This document shows, piece by piece, positions 7,064 through 14,449 of a DNA stretch of 14,479 nucleotides. The notes beneath the pieces are model-generated. The model ran no database searches. It was not told the origin of the DNA and was given only the letters and a program-made list of their open reading frames with translations. Source of the stretch: CAKSIW01 sp045576435 (lineage in GTDB: Bacteria; Bacillota; Clostridia; Monoglobales; Monoglobaceae); assembly GCA_045576435.1 (NCBI GenBank), contig JAZNGL010000113.1, positions 1 through 14,479 of the forward strand. The letters are read 5' to 3'. The first letter of the stretch is position 1. Each line of letters starts with the position of its first letter. The translations under genes were made by a program, and so were the position numbers.

Positions 7064-7954
7064 ATGGAAAATAAGTTACTTTTTGTTTTCAATCCAATTT
7101 CGGGAAAAGGTGTTGTCAAGAACAAGCTATATGAAATAATTAATATATTCACCAAAAACGGATGGCTGGTTAATAGTTATCCAACTCAATGTGCGGGCGA
7201 TGCTTCCAGAATAATAAAAGAAAAAGGAAACCAATTCGATTTGGTTGTGATTGCAGGCGGTGACGGAACTCTTAATGAAGGAATTAGCGGAATAATGGAG
7301 CTTCCTTCAGAAAATCGACCGCCGATTGGTTATATTCCCACCGGAACAACAAATGATTTTGCATCAAATCTGGGCATATCGAAAAACCTTGTTGTTGCGG
7401 CTAAAAACATTGCAAAGGGAAAAACCTATAAATATGATATAGGCTATTTTAACGACAAAAGCTTTGTTTATGTTGCGGCGTTTGGAGCGTTTACCGATGT
7501 GGCATATGAAACTCCGCAACAAAATAAAAATATTCTGGGACAAACGGCGTATTTTCTTGAGGGAATAAAAAAGCTATATAACCTTAAATCATATAAGATG
7601 AAGGTTTGCTGTGATGAAGATGAGGTTGAAGATGAGTTTATTTTCGGAATGATATCAAACACAAATTATTTAGGTGGGTTTAAAGCGGAAAAGGCGTTTA
7701 AGGCTCAATTGAATGATGGCTTGTTTGAGGTGATTCTGATCAGGCGACCTAAAACATTGATGGAGGTTCAGGATCTTATTGCGCATCTTCTCATGCAGGA
7801 TTTCAGTACGGATATTTTCCGGGTGTTCAAAACTAAAAAGGTCAGCTTCGATGCAAAAACGCCGGTTCCCTGGACTCTTGACGGAGAGTTTGGCGGAGCA
7901 AAAAAAGAAGCTTGTGTTGAGATAGAAAACGAAGCAGTTACATTGCTTTTGTGA
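7064..7954 (+). CDS. Diacylglycerol kinase family lipid kinase (DagK/YegS-like)
   Basis: This 296-aa protein phosphorylates a lipid hydroxyl, commonly diacylglycerol, with ATP at the inner face of the membrane. The catalytic-domain signatures are N10-PISGKG near the start, G65-G-D-G-T-L-N-E for nucleotide binding, P92-TGTTNDFA, and TLDGE near the C-terminus. There is no transmembrane segment, as is usual for this soluble kinase family. The start ATG follows a modest GGGGTG site. It lies between the HAD phosphatase (21 bases upstream) and hydF (23 bases downstream) in an apparent operon. The most likely role is recycling of diacylglycerol to phosphatidic acid, as with DgkB of Bacillus, but sphingoid-base or undecaprenol-like substrates cannot be excluded. 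Confidence 0.93.
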   Translation: MENKLLFVFNPISGKGVVKNKLYEIINIFTKNGWLVNSYPTQCAGDASRIIKEKGNQFDLVVIAGGDGTLNEGISGIMELPSENRPPIGYIPTGTTNDFASNLGISKNLVVAAKNIAKGKTYKYDIGYFNDKSFVYVAAFGAFTDVAYETPQQNKNILGQTAYFLEGIKKLYNLKSYKMKVCCDEDEVEDEFIFGMISNTNYLGGFKAEKAFKAQLNDGLFEVILIRRPKTLMEVQDLIAHLLMQDFSTDIFRVFKTKKVSFDAKTPVPWTLDGEFGGAKKEACVEIENEAVTLLL

Positions 7955-7977
7955 TTTTAGAAGGAGAGCAGAAAAAC

Positions 7978-9144
7978 ATGGAAAAAACACCCGTATCACT
8001 TAGAAAACATATTGCAATAATAGGAAAAACAAATGCGGGGAAATCGACTCTTTTTAATGCCCTTTTGGGGCAGGATGTGTCAATCGTATCGGAGTTCTGC
8101 GGAACAACAACTGATCCCGTTATCAAAACCGCAGAGCTTATTCCGTTTGGACCGGTTGCGTTTATTGATACAGCAGGTTTTGGCGACGATAGCGAGCTTG
8201 GCGAGAAGAGAATCAAGAAAACAGACGATGTTTTAAAGCGTGCAGACTTGATAATATATGTTAAAGATGTTTTGCTTGATGAAGATTCAGCGTTTGAGGC
8301 AGATGTTCCAATAATTGAAGTTTATACGAAGTGCGATGTTGCAACCGACGAAGCAATTTCAAAAGCTGAGAAGAAAAATAAAAATGCAATATTCCTGAGA
8401 GGTTATAAAGATAAAGATTTAGCAGCTCTCAGGGGAAAAATGGTTGAGGAACTAAAAAAACAAGAATGCGATGATGAAACATTGCTTGGTAATATTCTAA
8501 ATGAAGGAAGCAATGTGGTTATGGTTATACCTATTGATGCTGCGGCACCGAAGGGAAGACTGATTTTGCCGCAAGTGCAGGCACTTCGGGACTGTCTTGA
8601 TAACGGGATAAAAGCAACTGTTGTCAAGCCGGACAAATTGAAAGAGGCGCTCGATGAGTTGCCTGTGGTTAACTTGGTTGTGACGGATTCGCAAGCGTTT
8701 CGTGAGGTGAGTGAAATTGTTCCGCGTGAAATTCCGCTAACCTCGTTTTCGATGCTTCTTGCAAATCAAAAGGGAGATATCAGACAGTTTCTGGAGGGCG
8801 TGAAAGCGGTTTCAAATCTTGAAGATGGCGATGAAGTGTTGTTTTTGGAGGCTTGTACGCACAACACAACCCATGAGGATATAGGACGGGTTAAAATCCC
8901 GAACTTGCTCAGAAAAAAGACGGGTAAAGAACTAAAACTAACTTATTTTACGGGATATGATTTCCCTGATGATATTGAAAAATATAAATTGGTTATTCAT
9001 TGTGGCGCTTGCATGATAAACAAGCGTGAAATTCAAAACAGATTAAAGTTATTTGAGGAGAAGAAAATTCCTGTTACAAATTATGGCGTTATTCTTGCAT
9101 ATTTTACGGGGATTGCAGACAGAACATCAGAAATTTTTGTATAA
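7978..9144 (+). CDS. hydF: [FeFe]-hydrogenase H-cluster maturation GTPase HydF
   Basis: HydF is the GTPase scaffold on which HydE and HydG build the 2Fe subcluster before transfer to the hydrogenase. The N-terminal GTPase domain shows the P-loop G16-KTNAGK-S23, the switch I motif C41-GTTTDP, G3 D64-TAG, and G4 T117-K-C-D120. A dimerisation region follows. The C-terminal domain has C293-T-H295 and then H341-C342-x-x-C345, the CxH...HCxxC cluster signature diagnostic of HydF. At 388 aa it is near the usual length. The start is set at ATG 7978; an in-frame GTG at 7951 overlaps the end of the lipid kinase gene and lies upstream of the AAGGAG site (7961-7966). HydE, HydG and a hydrogenase are not in this window. 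The gene implies that the organism makes an [FeFe] hydrogenase and lives anaerobically. Confidence 0.96.
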   Translation: MEKTPVSLRKHIAIIGKTNAGKSTLFNALLGQDVSIVSEFCGTTTDPVIKTAELIPFGPVAFIDTAGFGDDSELGEKRIKKTDDVLKRADLIIYVKDVLLDEDSAFEADVPIIEVYTKCDVATDEAISKAEKKNKNAIFLRGYKDKDLAALRGKMVEELKKQECDDETLLGNILNEGSNVVMVIPIDAAAPKGRLILPQVQALRDCLDNGIKATVVKPDKLKEALDELPVVNLVVTDSQAFREVSEIVPREIPLTSFSMLLANQKGDIRQFLEGVKAVSNLEDGDEVLFLEACTHNTTHEDIGRVKIPNLLRKKTGKELKLTYFTGYDFPDDIEKYKLVIHCGACMINKREIQNRLKLFEEKKIPVTNYGVILAYFTGIADRTSEIFV

Positions 9145-9149
9145 AATGG

Positions 9150-9168
9150 CGGGTGTTTTATCCGTTTT
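9150..9168 (+). terminator. Weak candidate terminator after hydF
   Basis: CGGGT (9150-9154) can pair with ATCCG (9160-9164), with one G-U pair, around a 5-base loop, and is followed by TTTT. The stem is short, so read-through into the nucleotidyltransferase gene is likely even if the signal is real. Confidence 0.3.
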
Positions 9169-9203
9169 AATAAAAAAAATTAATCAAGAAAGGGTAGATT
9201 ATT

Positions 9204-10061
9204 ATGGAAACCACTCTGGTTGTTATGGCGGCAGGAATGGGAAGTCGTTTTGGAGGCTTGAAACAGATGGAGCCTGTTGGCCCAAATGGTGAATTCTTAA
9301 TGGATTTTTCAGCATATGATGCCAAAAAAGCAGGCTTTGATAAGGTTGTTTTTGTTATTAAGAAAGAAATGGAAGAGGATTTTAACAGGATTGTTGGTAA
9401 TCGTGTTAAAAAATATATAGACGTTGATTATGTTTTTCAGGAAATGGAAAGCTTGCCTGAGGGCAGAGTTAAGCCTTGGGGAACAGCTCATGCAATTTTG
9501 TGCTGTCGCGATAAGGTTAAAACACCTTTTGCAATCATAAATGCCGATGACTATTATGGAAAGAGTGCATATGTTGAAATCAATAAGTTTTTGCAGACCG
9601 CAAAAGGTAGTGATTTTGCGATGGTTGCTTATGATTTGGGTCAAACAACAACTGAAAACGGAACAGTTACACGTGGCGTTTGTTGTGTTGAGGATGGATA
9701 TTTGAAGGCCATAAGGGAAACAAAAGGAATCAAGGGCTATGAATACTGCGAGGACGGTGAAACGGTTGTTGAGCTTCCTAAGGATACCATTGTTTCGATG
9801 AATTTATGGGGTTTCACAACCGAGATTTTTGACTTTCTTGACCGCGAGTTTGAAAACTTTAAGCGTGATAAGGATGTTATGAAGGATGAATATCTTATCC
9901 CGATAATGGTTGACGGCTTAATTAAGAGCGGTGAGGCAACTGTTGAGGTTCTCAGAAGCCCTGACCGTTGGTATGGAATGACATATCGTGAGGATAAGGA
10001 TGTTGTTGTGAATGCAATGAAGAAGTTCTGTGAAGAGGGTAAATATAACGGAATTTCGTAA
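9204..10061 (+). CDS. Sugar-phosphate nucleotidyltransferase (NTP_transferase family)
   Basis: This 285-aa cytoplasmic enzyme belongs to the family that couples a nucleoside triphosphate to a sugar (or similar) phosphate, releasing pyrophosphate. The N-terminal signature is A9-AGMGSRF with K20-Q, where the Gly-rich loop binds the NTP. P91-W-GTAHA and N113-A-D115-D fit the nucleotide-binding and metal-binding positions of the Rossmann-like fold. The C-terminal end (SPDRWYGMTYREDK) is compact and there is no left-handed beta-helix acyltransferase domain as in GlmU. The ATG is preceded by AGAAAGGG. It begins 59 bases after hydF and ends just before a strong terminator. The nucleotide and sugar cannot be told from sequence, and no partner kinase or glycosyltransferase is visible next to it. 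Confidence 0.9.
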   Translation: METTLVVMAAGMGSRFGGLKQMEPVGPNGEFLMDFSAYDAKKAGFDKVVFVIKKEMEEDFNRIVGNRVKKYIDVDYVFQEMESLPEGRVKPWGTAHAILCCRDKVKTPFAIINADDYYGKSAYVEINKFLQTAKGSDFAMVAYDLGQTTTENGTVTRGVCCVEDGYLKAIRETKGIKGYEYCEDGETVVELPKDTIVSMNLWGFTTEIFDFLDREFENFKRDKDVMKDEYLIPIMVDGLIKSGEATVEVLRSPDRWYGMTYREDKDVVVNAMKKFCEEGKYNGIS

Positions 10062-10074
10062 AATTAACATATTC

Positions 10075-10109
10075 AAGAGTCGCGGTTTTTTAACTGCGAC
10101 TCTTTTTTT
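10075..10109 (+). terminator. Strong intrinsic terminator
   Basis: Arms at 10075-10087 (AAGAGTCGCGGTT) and 10092-10104 (AACTGCGACTCTT) form a 13-bp stem with one G-U pair and a TTTT loop, running straight into a T tract that ends at 10109. It lies 14 bases after the nucleotidyltransferase stop and separates that transcript from the topoisomerase operon. Confidence 0.9.
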
Positions 10110-10141
10110 GAGCAATAATTTGAAAAAATGTTAAAATATAC

Positions 10142-10170
10142 TTTACATCAAATAAATTTTTTGGTATACT
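10142..10170 (+). promoter_or_regulatory. Sigma-A-type promoter of the topoisomerase operon
   Basis: TTTACA (10142-10147) and TATACT (10165-10170) each match five of six consensus bases with an ideal 17-base spacer. Transcription would begin at about 10177, giving a leader of about 60 bases before the ATG at 10237. The position directly after a strong terminator supports it. Confidence 0.75.
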
Positions 10171-10236
10171 GTATATTGTGGATATTTGGATGTAAAATTA
10201 CTGTATATAGTTTTGTGTATGGAGGTGTTCTTAAAG

Positions 10237-12216
10237 ATGTGCGCAAAAAGTTATAATGATGACAGCATTGTTGCACTTAAGGGTGCCGACAGAGTGCGTA
10301 AGCGCCCTGCCGTTATTTTTGGGTCTGATGGAATTGAGGGTTGCCAACATTCTGTTTTCGAAATACTTTCAAATTCAATTGACGAGGCCCGTGAAGGATA
10401 CGGCAAATTAATCACTGTGCGCAGATTTCTTGATAAATCGGTTGAAGTTGAGGACCAGGGACGCGGAATTCCTGTTGACTATAACCAACGTGAAGATAGA
10501 TTTAACTGGGAGCTCGTTTTTTGTGAGATGTATGCGGGCGGAAAATATATGAATAATTCGGGCGAAAACTATGAGTTCAGTCTTGGCTTGAATGGTCTTG
10601 GAACATGTGCAACTCAATATAGCTCAGAATATATGGATGTTGAGGTCTTGCGTGACGGAAACAAGTTTGAACTCCATTTTGAAAAGGGTGAGAATGTTGG
10701 TGGGCTTATAAAAACACCGTTCAGGCATAAGCACACCGGAACAAAAATCAAGTGGAAGCCTGACACTGAGGTTTTTACTGATGTTAATATCCCTCTGGAA
10801 TATTATCTCGACACCATGAAAAAACAGGCCGTTGTGAACTCGGGTGTGAAGTTTGTGCTTTGTGATGAAGTTGAGGACGGAATTTTTGAGCAATATGAAT
10901 TCTATTATGACAACGGAATTATTGACTATTTAAAGGAGCTTTCGGACGATAAGGAAAAAACGGCAATTCATTATATTGAAGCAGAACGTCGCGGACGTGA
11001 CCGTGAGGATAAAGAAGATTATAAAGTTAAGATGAGCTTTGCTTTTTGCTTTAATAATGATGTTAATGTGATTGAATATTATCACAATTCCAGCTTTTTG
11101 GAATATGGCGGTTCGCCCGATAAGGCGGTTAGAAATGCGTTTGTTTATGCGATTGATAAATATTTGAAGGCAAACGGAAAATATACGAAAAACGAGTCTA
11201 AGATTTTGTTCACGGATGTTCAGGATAGCTTGTGTTTGATTAGCAATTCGTTTTCAACCATGACAAGCTATGAAAATCAAACAAAAAAGGCAATCACAAA
11301 CAAGTTCATTCAGGAGTCTATGACGGAGTTTTTGCGTGAACAGCTTGATGTATATTTTATTGAGAACAAGCTTGATGCCGAAAAGATTGCTGAGCAGGTG
11401 CTCATAAACAAAAGAAGCCGTGAAACAGCCGAAAGAACAAGAACAAACATAAAGAAAAAGCTTGACGGCAAGATGGATGCCCTCAATCGCGTTAAAAAGT
11501 TTGTTGATTGCCGAAGCAAAGACCTTAATAAACGAGAGGTTTATATTGTGGAGGGTGATTCTGCTCTCGGCTCGTGTAAGCTTGGGCGTGACAGTGAATT
11601 CCAGGCAATCATGGCAATCCGAGGTAAGATTTTAAATTGCCTTAAGGCAGATTATGACAGAATTTTTAAAAGTGATATAATTATTGACTTGATGAAGGTT
11701 CTGGGTTGCGGAATTGAGATAAGCAGTAAGCACAACAAGGATTTAAGCTCGTTTGATATTGACAATCTGAGATGGAGCAAAATTATAATCTGCACCGATG
11801 CCGATGTGGACGGTTTCCAGATTCGGACACTCGTTTTAACAATGCTCTATCGTTTGGCACCAACGCTAATTGAAAAGGGATATGTATATATTGCGGAGTC
11901 CCCGCTCTATGAGATTACTGCGAAAAACAAGACTTATTTTGCATTTGACGAGAAGGAAAAGGCAGAAATCATCAAAAAGCTTGAGGGGCAGAAATACACC
12001 ATCCAACGAAGCAAGGGTCTTGGTGAAAACCAGCCTGAGATGATGTGGGAAACAACAATGAATCCTGAAACAAGGCGTCTTATTAAGGTTATGCCCGATG
12101 ATGCAGAAAAAACTCTTGAAATGTTTGAACTGCTTCTGGGGGATAATCTTGCAGGGCGTAAGGAACATATAGCAGAAAATGGCTATAAATATATTGAGAT
12201 GACGGATGTAATGTAG
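10237..12216 (+). CDS. Divergent type IIA topoisomerase ATPase/TOPRIM subunit (GyrB/ParE-like)
   Basis: This 659-aa subunit supplies ATP-driven strand passage and metal-dependent cleavage chemistry. The GHKL ATPase has E42 and N46 (FEILSNSIDEA), D73-x-G-R-G77 and the lid motif G117-LNGLG, where most homologues have GLHGVG. K350 in NQTKK corresponds to the transducer lysine that contacts ATP. The TOPRIM domain has E439-GDSA and D521-A-D523-V-D525-G, and Q590-RSKGLGE matches the QRYKGLGE region. The start is ATG 10237, behind GGAGGTG (10220-10226); a TTG at 10186 would add 17 residues upstream of that site. The RKRPGMYIG block reads RKRPAVIFG, and VDN before the catalytic Asn reads LSN, so this is clearly diverged from housekeeping GyrB and ParE. 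It is followed after 19 bases by its partner subunit. Confidence 0.93.
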   Translation: MCAKSYNDDSIVALKGADRVRKRPAVIFGSDGIEGCQHSVFEILSNSIDEAREGYGKLITVRRFLDKSVEVEDQGRGIPVDYNQREDRFNWELVFCEMYAGGKYMNNSGENYEFSLGLNGLGTCATQYSSEYMDVEVLRDGNKFELHFEKGENVGGLIKTPFRHKHTGTKIKWKPDTEVFTDVNIPLEYYLDTMKKQAVVNSGVKFVLCDEVEDGIFEQYEFYYDNGIIDYLKELSDDKEKTAIHYIEAERRGRDREDKEDYKVKMSFAFCFNNDVNVIEYYHNSSFLEYGGSPDKAVRNAFVYAIDKYLKANGKYTKNESKILFTDVQDSLCLISNSFSTMTSYENQTKKAITNKFIQESMTEFLREQLDVYFIENKLDAEKIAEQVLINKRSRETAERTRTNIKKKLDGKMDALNRVKKFVDCRSKDLNKREVYIVEGDSALGSCKLGRDSEFQAIMAIRGKILNCLKADYDRIFKSDIIIDLMKVLGCGIEISSKHNKDLSSFDIDNLRWSKIIICTDADVDGFQIRTLVLTMLYRLAPTLIEKGYVYIAESPLYEITAKNKTYFAFDEKEKAEIIKKLEGQKYTIQRSKGLGENQPEMMWETTMNPETRRLIKVMPDDAEKTLEMFELLLGDNLAGRKEHIAENGYKYIEMTDVM

Positions 12217-12235
12217 AGAAAGGGGGACAAAGAGC

Positions 12236-14425
12236 ATGGCAAAAAGCCCGATTATTGATAAACAACAGATAACCGAAACGCTTGAAAACAACTATATGCC
12301 TTATGCGATGAGTGTTATTATTTCGAGAGCAATTCCTGAGATTGACGGATTTAAGCCATCACACAGAAAATTGCTTTATACCATGTATAAAATGGGACTT
12401 TTAAATGGCGGACGAACGAAATCGGCGAATGTTGTTGGGCAGACAATGAAGCTGAATCCCCATGGCGATGCGGCAATCTATGAAACCATGGTGAGACTCA
12501 CCGAGGGACATCAGGCACTTTTGCATCCTTTGGTGGATTCAAAGGGAAACTTTGGCCGTCAGTATTCGCGTGACATGGCATATGCGGCATCAAGATATAC
12601 CGAAGTTAAGCTTGCGGGCGTTTGCTCGGAGGTTTTTAAAGATATCGACAAAGAAACAGTTGATTTTGTTGATAACTATGATGGAAGCATGAAGGAGCCG
12701 ACATTGCTCCCTGTTAGCTTTCCTAATATTCTGGTTAATCCAAATCAGGGTATTGCGGTTGGAATGGCGTCAAACATATGCAGCTTTAATCTGAGCGAGA
12801 TTTGCGAGGCAACAATAAAGCTCATGAGGGATGAAAATGCTGACATAACCGATGTTCTGAAGGCTCCCGATTTTTCAACGGGTGGCGAAATATTATATGA
12901 AAATGAAGCGATTCGTGAAATATATTCGAGCGGCAGAGGCTCTTTTAAAATTCGTGCAAGATATAAGTTTGATAAAAAAGCAAACTGCATTGATATCACC
13001 GAAATTCCATACACAACAACGGTTGAGGCGATTATAGAAAAAATCATTGAGCTTATTAAAAACGGCAAACTGAAAGAGATTTCGGATGTTCGTGACGAAA
13101 CCGATTTGAATGGCCTTAAGGTGACGATAGACCTTAAAAAAGGAACGGACCCTGAAAAGCTCATGGCGAAATTATTCAAAAGCACTCCGCTTCAGGATAG
13201 CTTTGGGTGCAACTTCAATATTTTGGTTGAAGGCTCGCCAATGGTGCTTGGTGTTAATGATATTATTTGCGAATGGCTGAGATTCAGGAAAAACTGTATT
13301 AAGCGCAGTATTCGTTATGATATTGATAAAAAGAGTGCAAAATTGCATCTTTTAGAGGGTCTTGAAAAGATTTTGCTTGATATTGACAAGGCGGTTAAGA
13401 TTGTGCGCGAAACAGAGGAGGAACAGATGGTTGTTCCAAATCTCATGAAGGGCTTTGATATTGATGAGATTCAGGCGGAATTTGTTGCTGAAATCAAGCT
13501 TCGCAATCTTAACAAGGAATACATTTTAAAGCGCACATCAGAAATCGAGGCACTTATTGAAGAGATTAGTGAATTAAAAAGCACACTCGAAAACAGCAAA
13601 AAGATTGAAAAGATTATTGAGAAACAGTTAAAGGATATTTCCAAGAAGTTCGGCACGGAACGAAAGAGCGGAATTGTTTTTGAGAATGAAATAGAAGCAA
13701 TAGCGGAAGAGGAAAACATTGAGAATTTTCCAATTAAGCTATTCAGAACACGGGATAATTATATTAAGAAAATTTCTCTCCTTTCGCTCAGGTTCAGTGG
13801 TGAACAGAAGGTTAAAGAAAACGATGAGATAATTCAATGCATTGAAACAGAAAATATTGCAGAAATTCTGGCGTTTTCAAGCTCGGGTGAGGTTTATAAA
13901 ATAAAAGCACACGAGATTCCTGATTGTAAAGCGAGCCAGCTTGGTGAATATATGCCCAATCTGTTGTCCATGAGTGAGGGTGAGCGTGTTGTTGGAATGG
14001 TTGCAACAACCGACTTTTCGGGATATGTTTTGTTTTGCTTTGAAAATGGAAAGATTGCGAAAATTGAGCTTTCAAGCTATGCAACAAAGCTAAATCGAAA
14101 AAAACTTGCAAATGCCTATTCACTTGCATCGCCAATCTCTAAAATTTTGTTCATAAAAGAGGATACGGAGCTTGTGGCCCTCAGTAATATTGGAAAGGCT
14201 CTTGTGTTCAACACTGAGCAGATTGCACCAAAAACAACCAAAAATTCACAAGGCGTGAGTGTTATGATTTCTAAAAAGGGAAGCACAATGGTTGATGTGA
14301 AATTAGTTGATGAGGTTGCGTTTAAAGAACTCAAATATTACAGAACAAAAAATATTCCCGCAAAGGGCGCGTTTATTCGTGCTGAGGATACGGGAAATGA
14401 GCAGTTAACATTATTTGATGAATAA
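12236..14425 (+). CDS. Divergent type IIA topoisomerase cleavage subunit (GyrA/ParC-like)
   Basis: This 729-aa subunit cuts and rejoins DNA through Y121 (R120-Y121-T-E). The winged-helix region contains H76-G-D-A-A-I-Y-E83, and the segment around SFPNILVN matches the DNA-bending isoleucine region with Phe before Pro. A charged coiled-coil gate arm lies at about 430-480. The C-terminal DNA-wrapping domain (about 495-715) is short, with four or five recognisable blade-like repeats. No QRRGGRG-like GyrA box is present, so negative supercoiling is unlikely and a decatenase/relaxase of the topoisomerase IV kind is the better guess. GGGGGA before the ATG serves as ribosome binding site. The extreme C-terminus is EQLTLFDE. 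Quinolone-contact positions differ from E. coli GyrA (Ser83 to Ala, Asp87 to Glu). Confidence 0.93.
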   Translation: MAKSPIIDKQQITETLENNYMPYAMSVIISRAIPEIDGFKPSHRKLLYTMYKMGLLNGGRTKSANVVGQTMKLNPHGDAAIYETMVRLTEGHQALLHPLVDSKGNFGRQYSRDMAYAASRYTEVKLAGVCSEVFKDIDKETVDFVDNYDGSMKEPTLLPVSFPNILVNPNQGIAVGMASNICSFNLSEICEATIKLMRDENADITDVLKAPDFSTGGEILYENEAIREIYSSGRGSFKIRARYKFDKKANCIDITEIPYTTTVEAIIEKIIELIKNGKLKEISDVRDETDLNGLKVTIDLKKGTDPEKLMAKLFKSTPLQDSFGCNFNILVEGSPMVLGVNDIICEWLRFRKNCIKRSIRYDIDKKSAKLHLLEGLEKILLDIDKAVKIVRETEEEQMVVPNLMKGFDIDEIQAEFVAEIKLRNLNKEYILKRTSEIEALIEEISELKSTLENSKKIEKIIEKQLKDISKKFGTERKSGIVFENEIEAIAEEENIENFPIKLFRTRDNYIKKISLLSLRFSGEQKVKENDEIIQCIETENIAEILAFSSSGEVYKIKAHEIPDCKASQLGEYMPNLLSMSEGERVVGMVATTDFSGYVLFCFENGKIAKIELSSYATKLNRKKLANAYSLASPISKILFIKEDTELVALSNIGKALVFNTEQIAPKTTKNSQGVSVMISKKGSTMVDVKLVDEVAFKELKYYRTKNIPAKGAFIRAEDTGNEQLTLFDE
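14402..14416 (+). other. Candidate sliding-clamp-binding motif QLTLF at the topoisomerase C-terminus
   Basis: These codons encode residues 723-727 (QLTLF), two residues before the end of the protein. The bacterial beta-clamp-binding consensus is QL(S/D)LF, and a free C-terminal tail is a usual location for it. The match is seen directly; clamp binding is inferred. Confidence 0.45.
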
Positions 14426-14449
14426 AGAAATTCCGTTCTCGAAATGAAG

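Noticed and set aside
6484..7155. Long reverse-strand open frame (223 codons) opposite the HAD and lipid kinase genes
   Set aside because: Its translation is Ser/Ile-rich and lacks recognisable motifs, while the + strand carries two clear enzymes. It is a shadow of + strand codon bias.
7951..7977. GTG start for hydF overlapping the lipid kinase stop
   Set aside because: The added residues would be encoded by the ribosome binding site itself, and the ATG at 7978 fits the family N-terminus.
10186..10236. Upstream TTG start for the B subunit
   Set aside because: It lies before the GGAGGTG ribosome binding site at 10220-10226, and homologues begin near the MCAKS start.
11866..12291. Reverse-strand open frame (141 codons) across the junction of the two topoisomerase genes
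   Set aside because: The Phe/Cys/Leu-rich translation has no plausible start context, and both overlapping + strand genes are certain.
12745..13185. Reverse-strand open frame (146 codons) inside the A subunit gene
   Set aside because: It is Ser-rich shadow coding opposite a well-conserved topoisomerase segment, with no ribosome binding site.
10237..14425. Naming the pair gyrB/gyrA or parE/parC
   Set aside because: Both subunits diverge from each housekeeping set. The absent GyrA box argues against gyrase, but assignment to ParEC needs a tree, so no symbol is given.
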